Assembly: GCA_964550795.1 (NCBI GenBank)
Contig: CAZKBH010000025.1
Location: 1-64,000, forward strand
DNA length: 64,000 nt
Source: M3007 sp964550795
GTDB taxonomy: Bacteria > Bacteroidota > Bacteroidia > Chitinophagales > Saprospiraceae
Direction of reading: 5' to 3'
Part shown: positions 9,330-17,254 of the stretch, one piece after another
How the letters are laid out: each line of letters opens with the position of its first letter
Position numbering within the stretch: position 1 is the stretch's first letter
Notes under the pieces: model-generated
What the model was told of the DNA's origin: nothing
Seen by the model: only the letters and a program-made list of their open reading frames with translations
Database searches by the model: none
Program-made: the position numbers and the translations under genes

Positions 9330-10349
9330 ATGAAAAACAACTTTTGGCTACTATGCCTTGCCATTGGATTCTCTGCAACGCTCTCTGCTCAAAAAGATAC
9401 TATTACACTCGATTTGGCTAAGGAAATACCCGGTTCGGTTACCAAGTCTCTTTCGCCTGGTACATACGAGTTGGTCATCAAAAATAAACTACCTAAATAT
9501 AATTACGACATCAAGGTAATAGTAGAGGACGAAGTGCTTCCGCCGCTTCCTACTGATGTTATTTCCAAAAGTGGAGTAAAATTATTTGACGCCGTATGTA
9601 CAGAAATCGAAACGCTTATGAATGAAATCAATCTACTTGACGATGAAACCGCTTTGCCTTCCAAAATAGCGAAATTGAAATCTTTGCTGGTAACCAAAAA
9701 TGACAAATGTGAGCAATACGGTACGGCTGAAAATTTGATAGCGAGAACCGAAACAAAGTTCAAAATTGATGATCTTCAAAAATCCCAAACCCTCACAATC
9801 ACGGTGAAACGCACCAACAAAGAAGGGAAAGAACTGGAATGGATAAGAATTTATAAAACGCCTTCCCGAGGCAAATGGCTTACCTCATACAGTTTCAATT
9901 TTATCACACAATGGGGCGGGAAAGAAATGTTGTTTTATACCAAAAATATTGGAATGGATTCATTTTTAATCACGCGCGAACACAATCGCAAATGGGTAGA
10001 TTTCGTCCCTGGCGTTACCTTCACTTGGCTGCCAGCGTGTGGTATGAAACAATCCTTGGCTTGGGGCTGGTCAGGCGGCATCGGTTTCGATTTGGCAAAA
10101 CCAGTAGTTTATGTAGGGGGATCCCTCATTTACAACCAAAACCTGAGTATGACTTTCGGTTTTGCTGCCCACCAAGTCAAACAACTACATGGTAAGTACA
10201 ATGAAGGGGATCTGATTCGCGAAAATCTCAGCACCGACCAGCTGATGATCGAGCCATACCGCGTCAAGCCGTTTATTTCCTTGTCGCTCAGATTTGACAA
10301 AAATCCGTTTACCCTTGGAAAACCAGCCGAAGGCGCATCTACAGAGTAA
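9330..10349 (+). CDS. Exported protein of unknown function
   Basis: 339 residues beginning with a clear signal peptide (MKNNFWLLCLAIGFSATLSAQ), so exported to the periplasm or outer membrane. Residues about 22-75 are beta-rich ('SLSPGTYELVIKNKLPKYNY'), followed by a helical segment (about 80-140). The C-terminal half (about 175-325) has alternating aromatic/glycine strands such as 'GWSGGIGFDLAKPVVYVGGS' and 'MTFGFAAHQVKQL', suggesting a small outer-membrane beta structure. There is no T9SS sorting domain and I do not recognise the family. It has no close gene partner: the cohesin gene is 206 bp upstream and a repeat-filled non-coding region follows. Confidence 0.75.
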   Translation: MKNNFWLLCLAIGFSATLSAQKDTITLDLAKEIPGSVTKSLSPGTYELVIKNKLPKYNYDIKVIVEDEVLPPLPTDVISKSGVKLFDAVCTEIETLMNEINLLDDETALPSKIAKLKSLLVTKNDKCEQYGTAENLIARTETKFKIDDLQKSQTLTITVKRTNKEGKELEWIRIYKTPSRGKWLTSYSFNFITQWGGKEMLFYTKNIGMDSFLITREHNRKWVDFVPGVTFTWLPACGMKQSLAWGWSGGIGFDLAKPVVYVGGSLIYNQNLSMTFGFAAHQVKQLHGKYNEGDLIRENLSTDQLMIEPYRVKPFISLSLRFDKNPFTLGKPAEGASTE

Positions 10350-10410
10350 GGAACCCCAAGTAGATTTGAGCCCGCACTCAAAAACACCTGTTAATTTGAA
10401 TGAGATCATT

Positions 10411-10428
10411 GAAGGCATGACAGCCTTC
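10411..10428. terminator. Short hairpin downstream of the exported protein gene
   Basis: Arms GAAGGC (10411-10416) and GCCTTC (10423-10428), loop ATGACA, 62 bp after the stop codon. The stem is short and there is no clear U tract, so this is a weak terminator candidate. Confidence 0.3.
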
Positions 10429-10548
10429 TGGTACAGCATGCCTGACAGATGAGGCCGCTATGCGGCAAACTGACAAAGCAGAATTAACCCGCCTCGGGAG
10501 GCCTCAAAATGGAGATTTTTCTAAGGCCATTTGCACGCGGCCTGGTCG

Positions 10549-10861
10549 GTTTGACGCGTGACTGAAATTCACGGGGCGGCTTTATTCACTGGGTGACGTG
10601 GAGTCTAATGTCGTCAATTTAGCTATTAAAAACCACGAAGTGGTTGAATGTGAATAGCCCCGGATTGCCATCCGGGGTCAACAATGGGCCGGGCACGCAA
10701 CCCTGAAGGGCAGGGTTGTTTAGAACCCACGTTAATTCCCCCGGATTGTATCCGGGGCTATTCACATTTGACCCTTTCAGGGTCTTTGGCCGCTAAGTTG
10801 ACGGCATTGGACTCGAAGTCACCCGGTGAATAAAGCAGCTCCGTGAATTTTAGTCAAACTT
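10549..10861. repeat. Nested imperfect inverted-repeat element, MITE- or REP-like
   Basis: Outer arms of about 65 bp: the left arm (10549-10620) and the reverse complement of the right arm (10795-10861) share 'AAATTCACGG', 'GCTTTATTCAC', 'GGGTGAC' and 'GTCAA' with scattered mismatches. Inner arms pair AATGTGAATAGCCCCGGAT (about 10647-10665) with ATCCGGGGCTATTCACATT (about 10750-10768). Small hairpins sit between them (AACCCTGAAGGGCAGGGTT). No open frame of note lies inside, so it looks like a non-autonomous palindromic element. It fills most of the gene-free stretch 10350-10948. Confidence 0.7.
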
Positions 10862-10904
10862 TTCGGATTCGCCCCGTTTTTGAGTCTAGTAGACGAAATC
10901 CCAG

Positions 10905-10938
10905 AGACCTATAAGGTTTTTGGAAACCTTATAGGTCT
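10905..10938. repeat. Perfect palindromic hairpin, terminator-like
   Basis: AGACCTATAAGGTTT (10905-10919) and AAACCTTATAGGTCT (10924-10938) are perfect 15-bp arms around the loop TTGG. It lies between the nested inverted repeat and the 3' end of the minus-strand Fn3 remnant, where it could terminate the 15884-11137 operon. I have an impression of similar motifs in other Bacteroidota genomes, not verified here. Confidence 0.7.
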
Positions 10939-10948
10939 GGAAGCAACC

Positions 10949-11136
10949 CTACACCACAAACGCCTCCACCGCCTCCGTCCACGCACTCTTGCGCTGATAA
11001 GTCCCCATAGAACACACCCGAAACAAGATAGCCTGACGCGAAGGCAAACCTTTGAGTTTGATGGTGCTGGCGGTGCTGTAGGTGCCGTTGTGCCAGGTTG
11101 CGCCATTGTCCACGGAATATTCCGCGCCTGAACGCA
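10949..11136 (-). pseudogene. 3' remnant of a fibronectin type III-like protein gene
   Basis: On the minus strand, immediately after the stop of the WG-like gene, about 58 residues read as the end of a Fn3-like domain: 'GAEYSVDNGATWHNGTYS', then 'ILFRVCSMGTYQRKSAW', ending 'TEAVEAFVV' and a stop at 10949-10951. The pattern of Tyr-Ser-x-Asp-Gly strand, Leu-x3-Gln turn, Phe-Arg-Val-x-Ser strand and closing Trp-x-Glu strand is typical of short Bacteroidota Fn3 proteins, but the N-terminal part is missing. Most likely a decayed gene cut off by insertion of the operon upstream. Confidence 0.5.
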
Positions 11137-11838
11137 TTAGATGGATAAAACAATCTTCCCCCACTCATCAATAATAGTTTTCTGGTCATCTTGGCCTGTT
11201 ACCAATGCAAATCCATTGTAGAAAGGCTCAATACCTAAATATCTATCCTTGTAAACTTCATTTCCTTGCTTGTCAATGTGAAACCAACCATTTATATCCT
11301 TAGCAGTTGCAAAGTTTTTGTGAAATACGCCAAGATCAAGAAACTCTTTTTCATGTAAAAAGCTACCAAATCTATCAATGTGTCGGAATAAGCCTTTTTT
11401 GGTTTTTACGCAGGCAATTCCATCCTTAAAATCGCCAGCATAAATAAATGAGGTAGTATAAACCCGCTCGCCGTTAAGGTAAATATGAAAATATTGATCG
11501 TTGAAATTTCGAACAGTACACAGATTTTCCTGATAATTCCCCGTCCATGAGTAGCTTTCAGGATAAGCCTTGGCACCTTTTTCATTTAAGTGAAACCACG
11601 TACCTTCCTTCACAACAGCGGCTCTGTTACAATAGAATCCAAAGGTTCGAAGATATCTATCCCTGTAAAGTGGGTTGCCAAAACAATCAATATGATAAGC
11701 GCCTGTTTCATCCTTTACGGGTGCGAGTCCTGGCGCATGAAATTTCAGCACTTCAATGTAACGCTTTCCAAATATGGCATTGCCTTCCATTAAAAAGTGG
11801 GAATTATCTTCAGATATTTTGATATCAAGCCAATTCAT
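11137..11838 (-). CDS. WG-like repeat protein
   Basis: 233 residues starting at the ATG at 11838, which overlaps the stop of the upstream gene as ATGA, so translation is probably coupled; the in-frame start at 11892 lies inside the upstream gene. The protein has about six degenerate repeats of roughly 35 residues: aromatic-FHID-x-x-G-x-x-hydrophobic, then YRDRYL-x-x-x-x-FYNG-x-A-x-V ('GWFHIDKQGNEVYKDRYL', 'GLFRHIDRFGSFLHEKEF'). This resembles the WG/KWG beta repeat. There is no signal peptide, so it is probably cytoplasmic, perhaps a substrate-binding partner of the three enzymes upstream in the operon. Confidence 0.75.
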   Translation of the reverse strand: MNWLDIKISEDNSHFLMEGNAIFGKRYIEVLKFHAPGLAPVKDETGAYHIDCFGNPLYRDRYLRTFGFYCNRAAVVKEGTWFHLNEKGAKAYPESYSWTGNYQENLCTVRNFNDQYFHIYLNGERVYTTSFIYAGDFKDGIACVKTKKGLFRHIDRFGSFLHEKEFLDLGVFHKNFATAKDINGWFHIDKQGNEVYKDRYLGIEPFYNGFALVTGQDDQKTIIDEWGKIVLSI

Positions 11839-13271
11839 GCGTGCATCAGTTTTTGTTTGAGTTTCATAATCTGCTCTGAACTTAGCCCACAAGAAATCAG
11901 GTATGGCTCAATTCCACCCTTATCCTGAATGATGTCCAGTACTATGCTCAGGTTTTTTAGATTTACATCTACTTCACTTGCCAAATAATCCAGATGAATC
12001 GTTTCAAGTGGAGTTTCAGCCAGTAAGTGCAGCATGGAAATAAAAATTCCAGTTCGATCTTTTCCTGCAAAGCAATGAATGGCGACAGCTCCGGTTTCTT
12101 CCGCTAAAATCGCCTCCATTGCTTTTTTAATTTGATCATTGCAGCCAAGTGCAAAAAAGCGATAAGCAATCTCTTCATTTGTCCCCTGATGATGCGCTTG
12201 TTTGAACCAATCCGGCTGATTCCATGGGTCAAGTGGAGCCTTCACATATTTGAACTTTGAAAGCGTTTTTTCTGAATAAGGCAGTGCCTCTATTTCCTGA
12301 TCTGCTCTCAAATCAATGACCGTTTTAATACGCTTTTCATCCAACAAATGACCAAATCGATGCTCGCCCTGGAAGAAAGTCATCGTTGCGGTTCTAAAAA
12401 TTCTTCCACTTTTTAGTTTTGGATTGTGGGTGTTTATATCTCTAAAGTTCCAAAAGAAATCTCTGGAGTAAATCCATTCACAAAACAGTTTCACCTTATC
12501 TATTCGATCCACCCTTTCTAAGTTTTCAATTGCTGCATAAAAGAAGTCCAGCAGTCTTCGTTTTTGCTGGTTCGCTTCCGGCAAATACAAGGTGCCCTTC
12601 AAATCATAGAATGTCTCCTGTTCCCCCTTGGTTAATACATTTGCAATAAAATATTTGGGCAGGAAATTGAATTTTGTGTAACCTTTCGAAAGATGGTTCA
12701 ACTGAATGGCAATCTGCAATGCAATATTGTAAAAAAAGTAAAACTGGTATCCATCGCTTCTAAGTTGCATGGAAGAACAACTTTCAAACTCGTAAACGAA
12801 CTTATCAATCAGATCTGAAACCTGCTTTCCATGCTCCAGAGAAGCTTTCTTTTGCCTATGATTGTCAACCAGTTGCTCGAGATAAGTCTCCATTCCATAC
12901 TTGGCCGGGTGCTTTTCAAACAGGATCGTTTCTGTGACATTTATGATCTCTGATCCAAGGTAATATCTATCAATCTCCGAAAGGTTTGAACAGATAGCAA
13001 GCTCCATCTTGGGTTGGGCTTTAAAATAGACCACGATTTTAGATCTCAAAGCCACCTCCTGAACAGCTTGAATTTCTGAGTGAAATTCTTTTTGCAGCTC
13101 ATCCATGAGATCCTTTGCTACGAAATCAGGAGTGACTAAAAGCTGAATATCAATATCCGAATTAGGTCCCGCGGCATTCCTTCCAAAAGAACCATACAGT
13201 AGGGCTACTTCTACACCGGCTATGCTGGATACTATTTTTTGAATCTGGGCAATCGTTTTTAACTGTCTCAT
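11835..13271 (-). CDS. Nucleotidyltransferase-tyrosine phosphatase fusion protein
   Basis: 478 residues from the ATG at 13271, five bases after the upstream TAG; the longer frame to 13577 only reads through the upstream gene. The N-terminus is a minimal nucleotidyltransferase domain with GSFGR (27-31) and the metal-binding pair D39/D41 ('NSDIDIQ'). The middle (about 90-300) is helical and unrecognised. The C-terminal third is a Y_phosphatase3-like dual-specificity phosphatase: 'VIDLRADQE' upstream and the P-loop 'HCFAGKDRTG', with nucleophile C400 and R406 in HCX5R. One chain thus combines a possible NMP-transferring activity with a phosphatase. The family reaction is inferred from the motifs; the substrate is unknown. 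It sits in a tight operon with a radical SAM-glycosyltransferase and a WG-like protein. Confidence 0.82.
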   Translation of the reverse strand: MRQLKTIAQIQKIVSSIAGVEVALLYGSFGRNAAGPNSDIDIQLLVTPDFVAKDLMDELQKEFHSEIQAVQEVALRSKIVVYFKAQPKMELAICSNLSEIDRYYLGSEIINVTETILFEKHPAKYGMETYLEQLVDNHRQKKASLEHGKQVSDLIDKFVYEFESCSSMQLRSDGYQFYFFYNIALQIAIQLNHLSKGYTKFNFLPKYFIANVLTKGEQETFYDLKGTLYLPEANQQKRRLLDFFYAAIENLERVDRIDKVKLFCEWIYSRDFFWNFRDINTHNPKLKSGRIFRTATMTFFQGEHRFGHLLDEKRIKTVIDLRADQEIEALPYSEKTLSKFKYVKAPLDPWNQPDWFKQAHHQGTNEEIAYRFFALGCNDQIKKAMEAILAEETGAVAIHCFAGKDRTGIFISMLHLLAETPLETIHLDYLASEVDVNLKNLSIVLDIIQDKGGIEPYLISCGLSSEQIMKLKQKLMHA

Positions 13272-13275
13272 TTTA

Positions 13276-15582
13276 CTAAAAGTTTGTGGATGGTTTACGC
13301 ATATTGCAGGATTTACATAGCGGTTTGGATTTGTACTCACGCACCAATTCCCGGTAAGCGGTACTTTGAAGCACTTCCTGAATCGAAGTGGTTTCGATAT
13401 TTCCAAAATCGCCCAATGATTTTCTAAGTGCATCTGGAGCGCAACAAGGAGAGATTTTTCCCGTGGCCGAAACCCAGAGTTCCCTGGTGAGAAAAGGGCA
13501 ATCATAGGCTTCAGGGACTTCCTTGTCCTCATGCTCCTGCAATGGAAGTATGTTTTCCAGCAGGACTTTTTCCCCATTTGGTTTTCTATAATTTTCTTGT
13601 GCCAGGAAAGCCTCCTTTACATATTCATTCCATTGGGCAACATTTTCCCTGGACGCCTTCATCGAAAGACCTTTAATTTCATCAAAATGTGCCCACAACT
13701 GGTGCCCTTTTACCCGGTCAACACCCAGGGATGCAGCCAACTTTATAATATCCGCCAACTCCTGCATGTTGTTTTGCATGAAGGTCAATTGGAAACTTAC
13801 CCGGCAGAAATAACCGCTCTGCACAAAGTATTCATCGCGGTATTTGATAAATGCTTGCACGTTAGAAAGGGCTTCTTCAAAGTCTATCCCAAGCATTACT
13901 TTTTCTGCCGTTGCTTTGGTAGCCCCATTCCAGCTGATTTTCACATCTGTCGTATTGGGAACAATCAACCTGGCCCATTCCTCTACCGTTTTTTTAGGGA
14001 AGGTGCCATTGGTCGTGAGATTGATTTTGATGCCTTGTACTTGTGCTAGTTCAAAGATTTTATCAAACTCCTTGTAAAGTAAGGGTTCTCCCATGGTGGA
14101 AGGAATGATTTCTTTCACCCCCAAATTTGCGGCCTGATGAAAAATATCCTCAACGGTTGAAAACTTCATTCGCCGGCGTTTCACCCCGGTTTCTTTATAA
14201 AGCGTCGGGATAAAATCACTGTATGGGCTGTGCTCTTCGCACATGACACATTTAAGGTTGCAATCCTCCGGGTTGGTATCCAGGGTGATCCTCCAGAGAT
14301 GTTTTGTGCCCGTGAATTGTTCATAAATGGCCTCGAGCTTTTTACAATGGTCCTGAATGCTTGGAACGCTTCCATCCTCTGAAAACAAATACCCTTTTCC
14401 CCCAAGTTGCTTCATTACCTGAGGGTTTTCAATTGCAAACCTCATTTGCTCGACCAATGAATCGGTGTTCCTGTGCTCAAATAAAAGCCCATTTATCCTG
14501 TGTTGCACATACTCCTTCATGCCACCAAAATCCGCCGTGATCACCGGAATTTTACATGCCTGTGCTTCATGAATGACGAGGGGAGAATTTTCAGCCCAGA
14601 TGGACGGGACGACAATACAGTCAACCTTGGAAAAAACATCATTGGCCAGGTTATGATTGATGTATTCACCGGCAAAATCTATTTCGTTTTTTGAATTTGC
14701 AGCCAGCAACTTTAAAGCATGGGTGCTTTGACCATTCGAACGACCAAAAATCCTTAGGGTGGCAGGTTCTTGGAGCTGAATAAAAGCTTCAATGAGTTGG
14801 TTCACGCCCTTTGCAGGTATGTGGGTACCTATATAACCAAACGTGAAATTTGGATGAGATTTAGGATGATCACTCTGGGTTAAATATTCCGTTGGAAAGC
14901 CATAGTCCAGATATACAATTTTTCCCTCGGGGACTTCGAAGTCTTTGATAAATCGATTTCTCAGGTAGTTGGATGGTGCAATAAATAAATCAACCTTGTT
15001 GATGATTGCCCTCGTTTCCGTCATTCGATGCTGGATCCAATTACTCCATTGTTCTGTGTCCTGTGGTTCAAGTGCTTCTCTGCCACTGAAATAAACCTTG
15101 TAACAATCCTTAGCACATTTATGATCCTGCTGACCTGAACAGAGCCGAAAGTTGTTTTCCTCCCCAATACTTCTGGTCAGAAATTGGCCTCTGGGACACA
15201 TGAGCCAAAAGTCATGCAGCGTGAAAACGATCGGAATTTTGAATTGGTTGAGTACGTCAATGATTCCGGTGGAGAGATGGTTTAGATGCCCGATATGCGC
15301 AATATCAGGCTTTATTTCCTGTAAAAGCATGGCAAAATTGTCATCCAATTGCTGGTGCCTATACCCATCCTTGCCCTGTGGATTGTTTACAAAATATAGA
15401 TCAAGGTTGCTGTCTCGAATCTCCTTCCTGATCTTAAAGTCTGGAGTGTAGGGATTCTCTTCCCGGGTGAATATAGAAACCTTGTGATGCTTTGAAAGCT
15501 CGTTACAGATTGACTGACTGTACACTTCTGAGCCGGCATTGTAGTTGGGTGGATAACCGTGAATGATTTTAAGGATATGCAT
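13276..15582 (-). CDS. Glycosyltransferase family 4-radical SAM/SPASM fusion protein
   Basis: 768 residues. Residues 1-420 form a GT-B glycosyltransferase of the GT4 type: 'HGYPPNYNAGSEVY' near the N-terminus, 'LHDFWLMCPRG', 'GYIGTHIPAKGVNQLIEAF' and the sugar-nucleotide 'EN-SPLVIHEA' E-x7-E region (331-339). Residues from about 425 form a radical SAM domain with the CX3CX2C cluster at C441/C445/C448 ('CNLKCVMC'), ending in a SPASM-like Cys-rich tail (about 693-768: 'YDCPFL', 'ISPCCAPD', 'CKSCNMRK'). Such enzymes typically modify peptides or sugars using SAM and an auxiliary iron-sulfur cluster. The ATG overlaps the upstream stop as TGATG, so translation is coupled. A fusion of GT4 and rSAM in one chain is unusual; the acceptor is unknown. 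Confidence 0.88.
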   Translation of the reverse strand: MHILKIIHGYPPNYNAGSEVYSQSICNELSKHHKVSIFTREENPYTPDFKIRKEIRDSNLDLYFVNNPQGKDGYRHQQLDDNFAMLLQEIKPDIAHIGHLNHLSTGIIDVLNQFKIPIVFTLHDFWLMCPRGQFLTRSIGEENNFRLCSGQQDHKCAKDCYKVYFSGREALEPQDTEQWSNWIQHRMTETRAIINKVDLFIAPSNYLRNRFIKDFEVPEGKIVYLDYGFPTEYLTQSDHPKSHPNFTFGYIGTHIPAKGVNQLIEAFIQLQEPATLRIFGRSNGQSTHALKLLAANSKNEIDFAGEYINHNLANDVFSKVDCIVVPSIWAENSPLVIHEAQACKIPVITADFGGMKEYVQHRINGLLFEHRNTDSLVEQMRFAIENPQVMKQLGGKGYLFSEDGSVPSIQDHCKKLEAIYEQFTGTKHLWRITLDTNPEDCNLKCVMCEEHSPYSDFIPTLYKETGVKRRRMKFSTVEDIFHQAANLGVKEIIPSTMGEPLLYKEFDKIFELAQVQGIKINLTTNGTFPKKTVEEWARLIVPNTTDVKISWNGATKATAEKVMLGIDFEEALSNVQAFIKYRDEYFVQSGYFCRVSFQLTFMQNNMQELADIIKLAASLGVDRVKGHQLWAHFDEIKGLSMKASRENVAQWNEYVKEAFLAQENYRKPNGEKVLLENILPLQEHEDKEVPEAYDCPFLTRELWVSATGKISPCCAPDALRKSLGDFGNIETTSIQEVLQSTAYRELVREYKSKPLCKSCNMRKPSTNF

Positions 15583-15884
15583 CAGTTGAGGATTTGGATA
15601 TAATAGTTTTGCTTCTTGATAATATGAGACAACACATTGGAATAGAAGGCTCTAATAAGTTTGCCTTCCTTAATTACCAGGCATAAATTTGGCAACTCCA
15701 CCTGATCTGGGTAGCTAAGCTTGCTTCGGCAAAGCCATTGGTAGCGAGCAATGATTATCAGATTCTTGTTTAAGGGAGCCTTTTTAGCCGCTGCAAGTGC
15801 CCGATTGATTGTTTTTTGATCCGGAGCAATCTTTAAGTTTTGGCATGCCCCATTCGGGCTGGTTAAAAAATTTGACATATCCAT
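15582..15884 (-). CDS. Small protein of unknown function, first gene of the radical SAM operon
   Basis: 100 residues from the first ATG (15884, MDMSNFL); an in-frame GTG at 15932 would add 16 residues. Its stop overlaps the start of the glycosyltransferase-radical SAM gene by one base (TGATG). The sequence is basic and mostly helical at first ('INRALAAAKKAPLNKN'), then 'LPNLCLVIKEGKLIRAF', with three cysteines; there is no signal peptide or membrane span. I do not recognise it. As the small leading gene before a SPASM-type enzyme it could be a substrate, a partner (RRE-like) protein or a regulator; nothing in the sequence decides. Confidence 0.6.
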   Translation of the reverse strand: MDMSNFLTSPNGACQNLKIAPDQKTINRALAAAKKAPLNKNLIIIARYQWLCRSKLSYPDQVELPNLCLVIKEGKLIRAFYSNVLSHIIKKQNYYIQILN

Positions 15885-15968
15885 TTTGTAGTGCTTTTTT
15901 AAAAATGTCCACAAATCTTGAACAAAAATCACTGCGCCATTAGATGGGCGAAATATTTCACTCTATAT

Positions 15969-15986
15969 TTGGCAATTAATTGCCAA
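15969..15986. promoter_or_regulatory. Perfect 18-bp palindrome in a divergent promoter region
   Basis: TTGGCAATTAATTGCCAA is fully self-complementary and lies five bases before the ATG at 15992 and about 85 bases before the divergent start at 15884. A dimeric repressor bound here could control both transcripts. It also resembles half of a sigma-54 core, but the GG-to-GC spacing is 9 rather than 10 bases, so an operator is the better reading. Confidence 0.5.
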
Positions 15987-15991
15987 TTTTT

Positions 15992-17011
15992 ATGAACGAT
16001 ATCAAGTTTTTGGGTGGACCCAAACGGATGCTAGCCTTTCAAAAGTTGAAGGTATTCCTGGGCAATCCGGGTAAGTTTTGCCTGATTGTGCTGGGTGGGC
16101 GAGGGACAGGCAAGCACTTTTCGATTGAGCATGCCTTTAAGGAAATCAGTCAAAATGCAGGGTTAGATCGCTGCCTTACGCAATTAGAATTTTGGCCCAG
16201 TTCAAAAGTGCCCGAATCCACTGAGGATCTGGATGAATTATTCAGGACGCATCAAAATCAGACCTTAATCATTGAAGATGTAGAGCAACTTACCAGAGCA
16301 CAACAAGATCTTCTCTTTGCGGCCTTGTCCACTTCAGATGGCACCTTCGGAATACAGGAAAAATTTAACCTTCGAATTGCCTTTACCTCTTCAAAAGATC
16401 CGGATGCACTTCGTGAAGATGAAAATCTTCTAGTGGGCCAATTCTGGGATAGAATTAGCCAGCTTGTGGTGTCAATCCCCTCCTACAAAGACGAACCCGA
16501 AAATGTCGAGAAAGATTTTCATGCAACTTGGAGAAAAATGAGATTCGAACTGACACCTGGGTATGAGCATTTCGCACCCATACCCCAAAATGAATCACTC
16601 AGAAATTTCCTTAAGGTTAACGCAGAAAAATTTGAGGGTGGTTTTCGAGACTTAGATAAACTAGCCTGCATGTATTTCAACTACAGAATATTGAAATATG
16701 CCACTGGAAAGAGGATTTTAGATGATACTGAAAAGGAAATTGTCTTAGAAATCAAAGCCGATTTTTTTCACAAGTCTCAGTTGCAAAGCCATTCCGAAAA
16801 TGATTTCAGCGTGTTTCAAATCAAGCCTGGCTTTACCATGGATGATCTGATTGGCCAATTTAAAATTCAAGTCAGGAATTGGGGGAAAAGAGAATATGGC
16901 ACCTACTCAAATGCAGAAAAAAAACTGAGGCTGGGGCAAGGCACGATGAAGAATTGGAATACCAGAAGGGTTACAAAAGCGCATAAAGCTAATTTTGAGA
17001 AGGGCACTTAG
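15992..17011 (+). CDS. AAA+ ATPase, sigma-54-activator-like
   Basis: 339 residues from the ATG at 15992; the in-frame TTG at 15980 lies inside the palindrome. Walker A is 'GGRGTGKH' (35-42), Walker B 'TLIIEDVEQL' (91-100), sensor region 'LRIAFTSSKD', and a likely Arg finger in 'GQFWDRISQLVVSIPSY'. This order resembles the sigma-54-interacting AAA+ domain, but I see no GAFTGA loop. The C-terminus (about 280-335) ends in a basic helical segment ('YGTYSNAEKKLRLGQGTMKN') that could be a helix-turn-helix. It is divergent from the radical SAM operon and shares its short upstream region, so a regulatory or chaperone-like role for that operon is inferred. Confidence 0.7.
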   Translation: MNDIKFLGGPKRMLAFQKLKVFLGNPGKFCLIVLGGRGTGKHFSIEHAFKEISQNAGLDRCLTQLEFWPSSKVPESTEDLDELFRTHQNQTLIIEDVEQLTRAQQDLLFAALSTSDGTFGIQEKFNLRIAFTSSKDPDALREDENLLVGQFWDRISQLVVSIPSYKDEPENVEKDFHATWRKMRFELTPGYEHFAPIPQNESLRNFLKVNAEKFEGGFRDLDKLACMYFNYRILKYATGKRILDDTEKEIVLEIKADFFHKSQLQSHSENDFSVFQIKPGFTMDDLIGQFKIQVRNWGKREYGTYSNAEKKLRLGQGTMKNWNTRRVTKAHKANFEKGT

Positions 17012-17086
17012 CTCCTAAAAGCTGAATTACAAAATCTCCGGTCCTTCTAAAGTATTCGATAGTGTCCCAAAAAGTGTGTCTGAAAA

Positions 17087-17254
17087 ATGAACACTCCTAA
17101 AAAAAAGACCTAATCTTGCTGATCACACCGCCCGCCTCCGGAAGTCCGTCTCTGACAAGGAGCTCCGGAGGTAGTTCAGGTGCCACAGATGCCCTCAAAC
17201 TACTTCTCCCGCATGGGGAAGGCTTTTACCATCAATGAAACCCTGGCAAATTAG
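17087..17254 (+). pseudogene. Decayed short coding remnant, possibly an insertion-sequence end
   Basis: Dropping one base from the 8-A run at 17099-17106 lets the ATG at 17087 read 'MNTPKKRPNLADHTARLRKS' and on to 'DKELRR'. A second shift near 17172 continues as 'QVPQMPSNYFSRMGKAFTIN' and a stop at 17252-17254. Two compensating frameshifts and the short length point to a relic. The preceding TGTCCCAAAAAGTGTGTCTG looks like an insertion-sequence terminus, but I cannot name a family. It overlaps the 3' end of the convergent gene by 23 bp. Confidence 0.3.

Noticed and set aside
10929..11189. Intact small gene at the 3' end of the WG-like gene
   Set aside because: Only the last part matches a Fn3-like domain and any start would lie inside the WG-like gene, so it is listed as a remnant.
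15582..15932. GTG start at 15932 for the small protein
   Set aside because: The ATG at 15884 is the first ATG and no feature of the 16-residue extension supports the longer form; the choice remains uncertain.
15969..15986. Sigma-54 promoter (TGGCA...TTGC) before the AAA+ gene
   Set aside because: Spacing between GG and GC is 9 rather than 10 bases and the site is a perfect palindrome; an operator is more likely.
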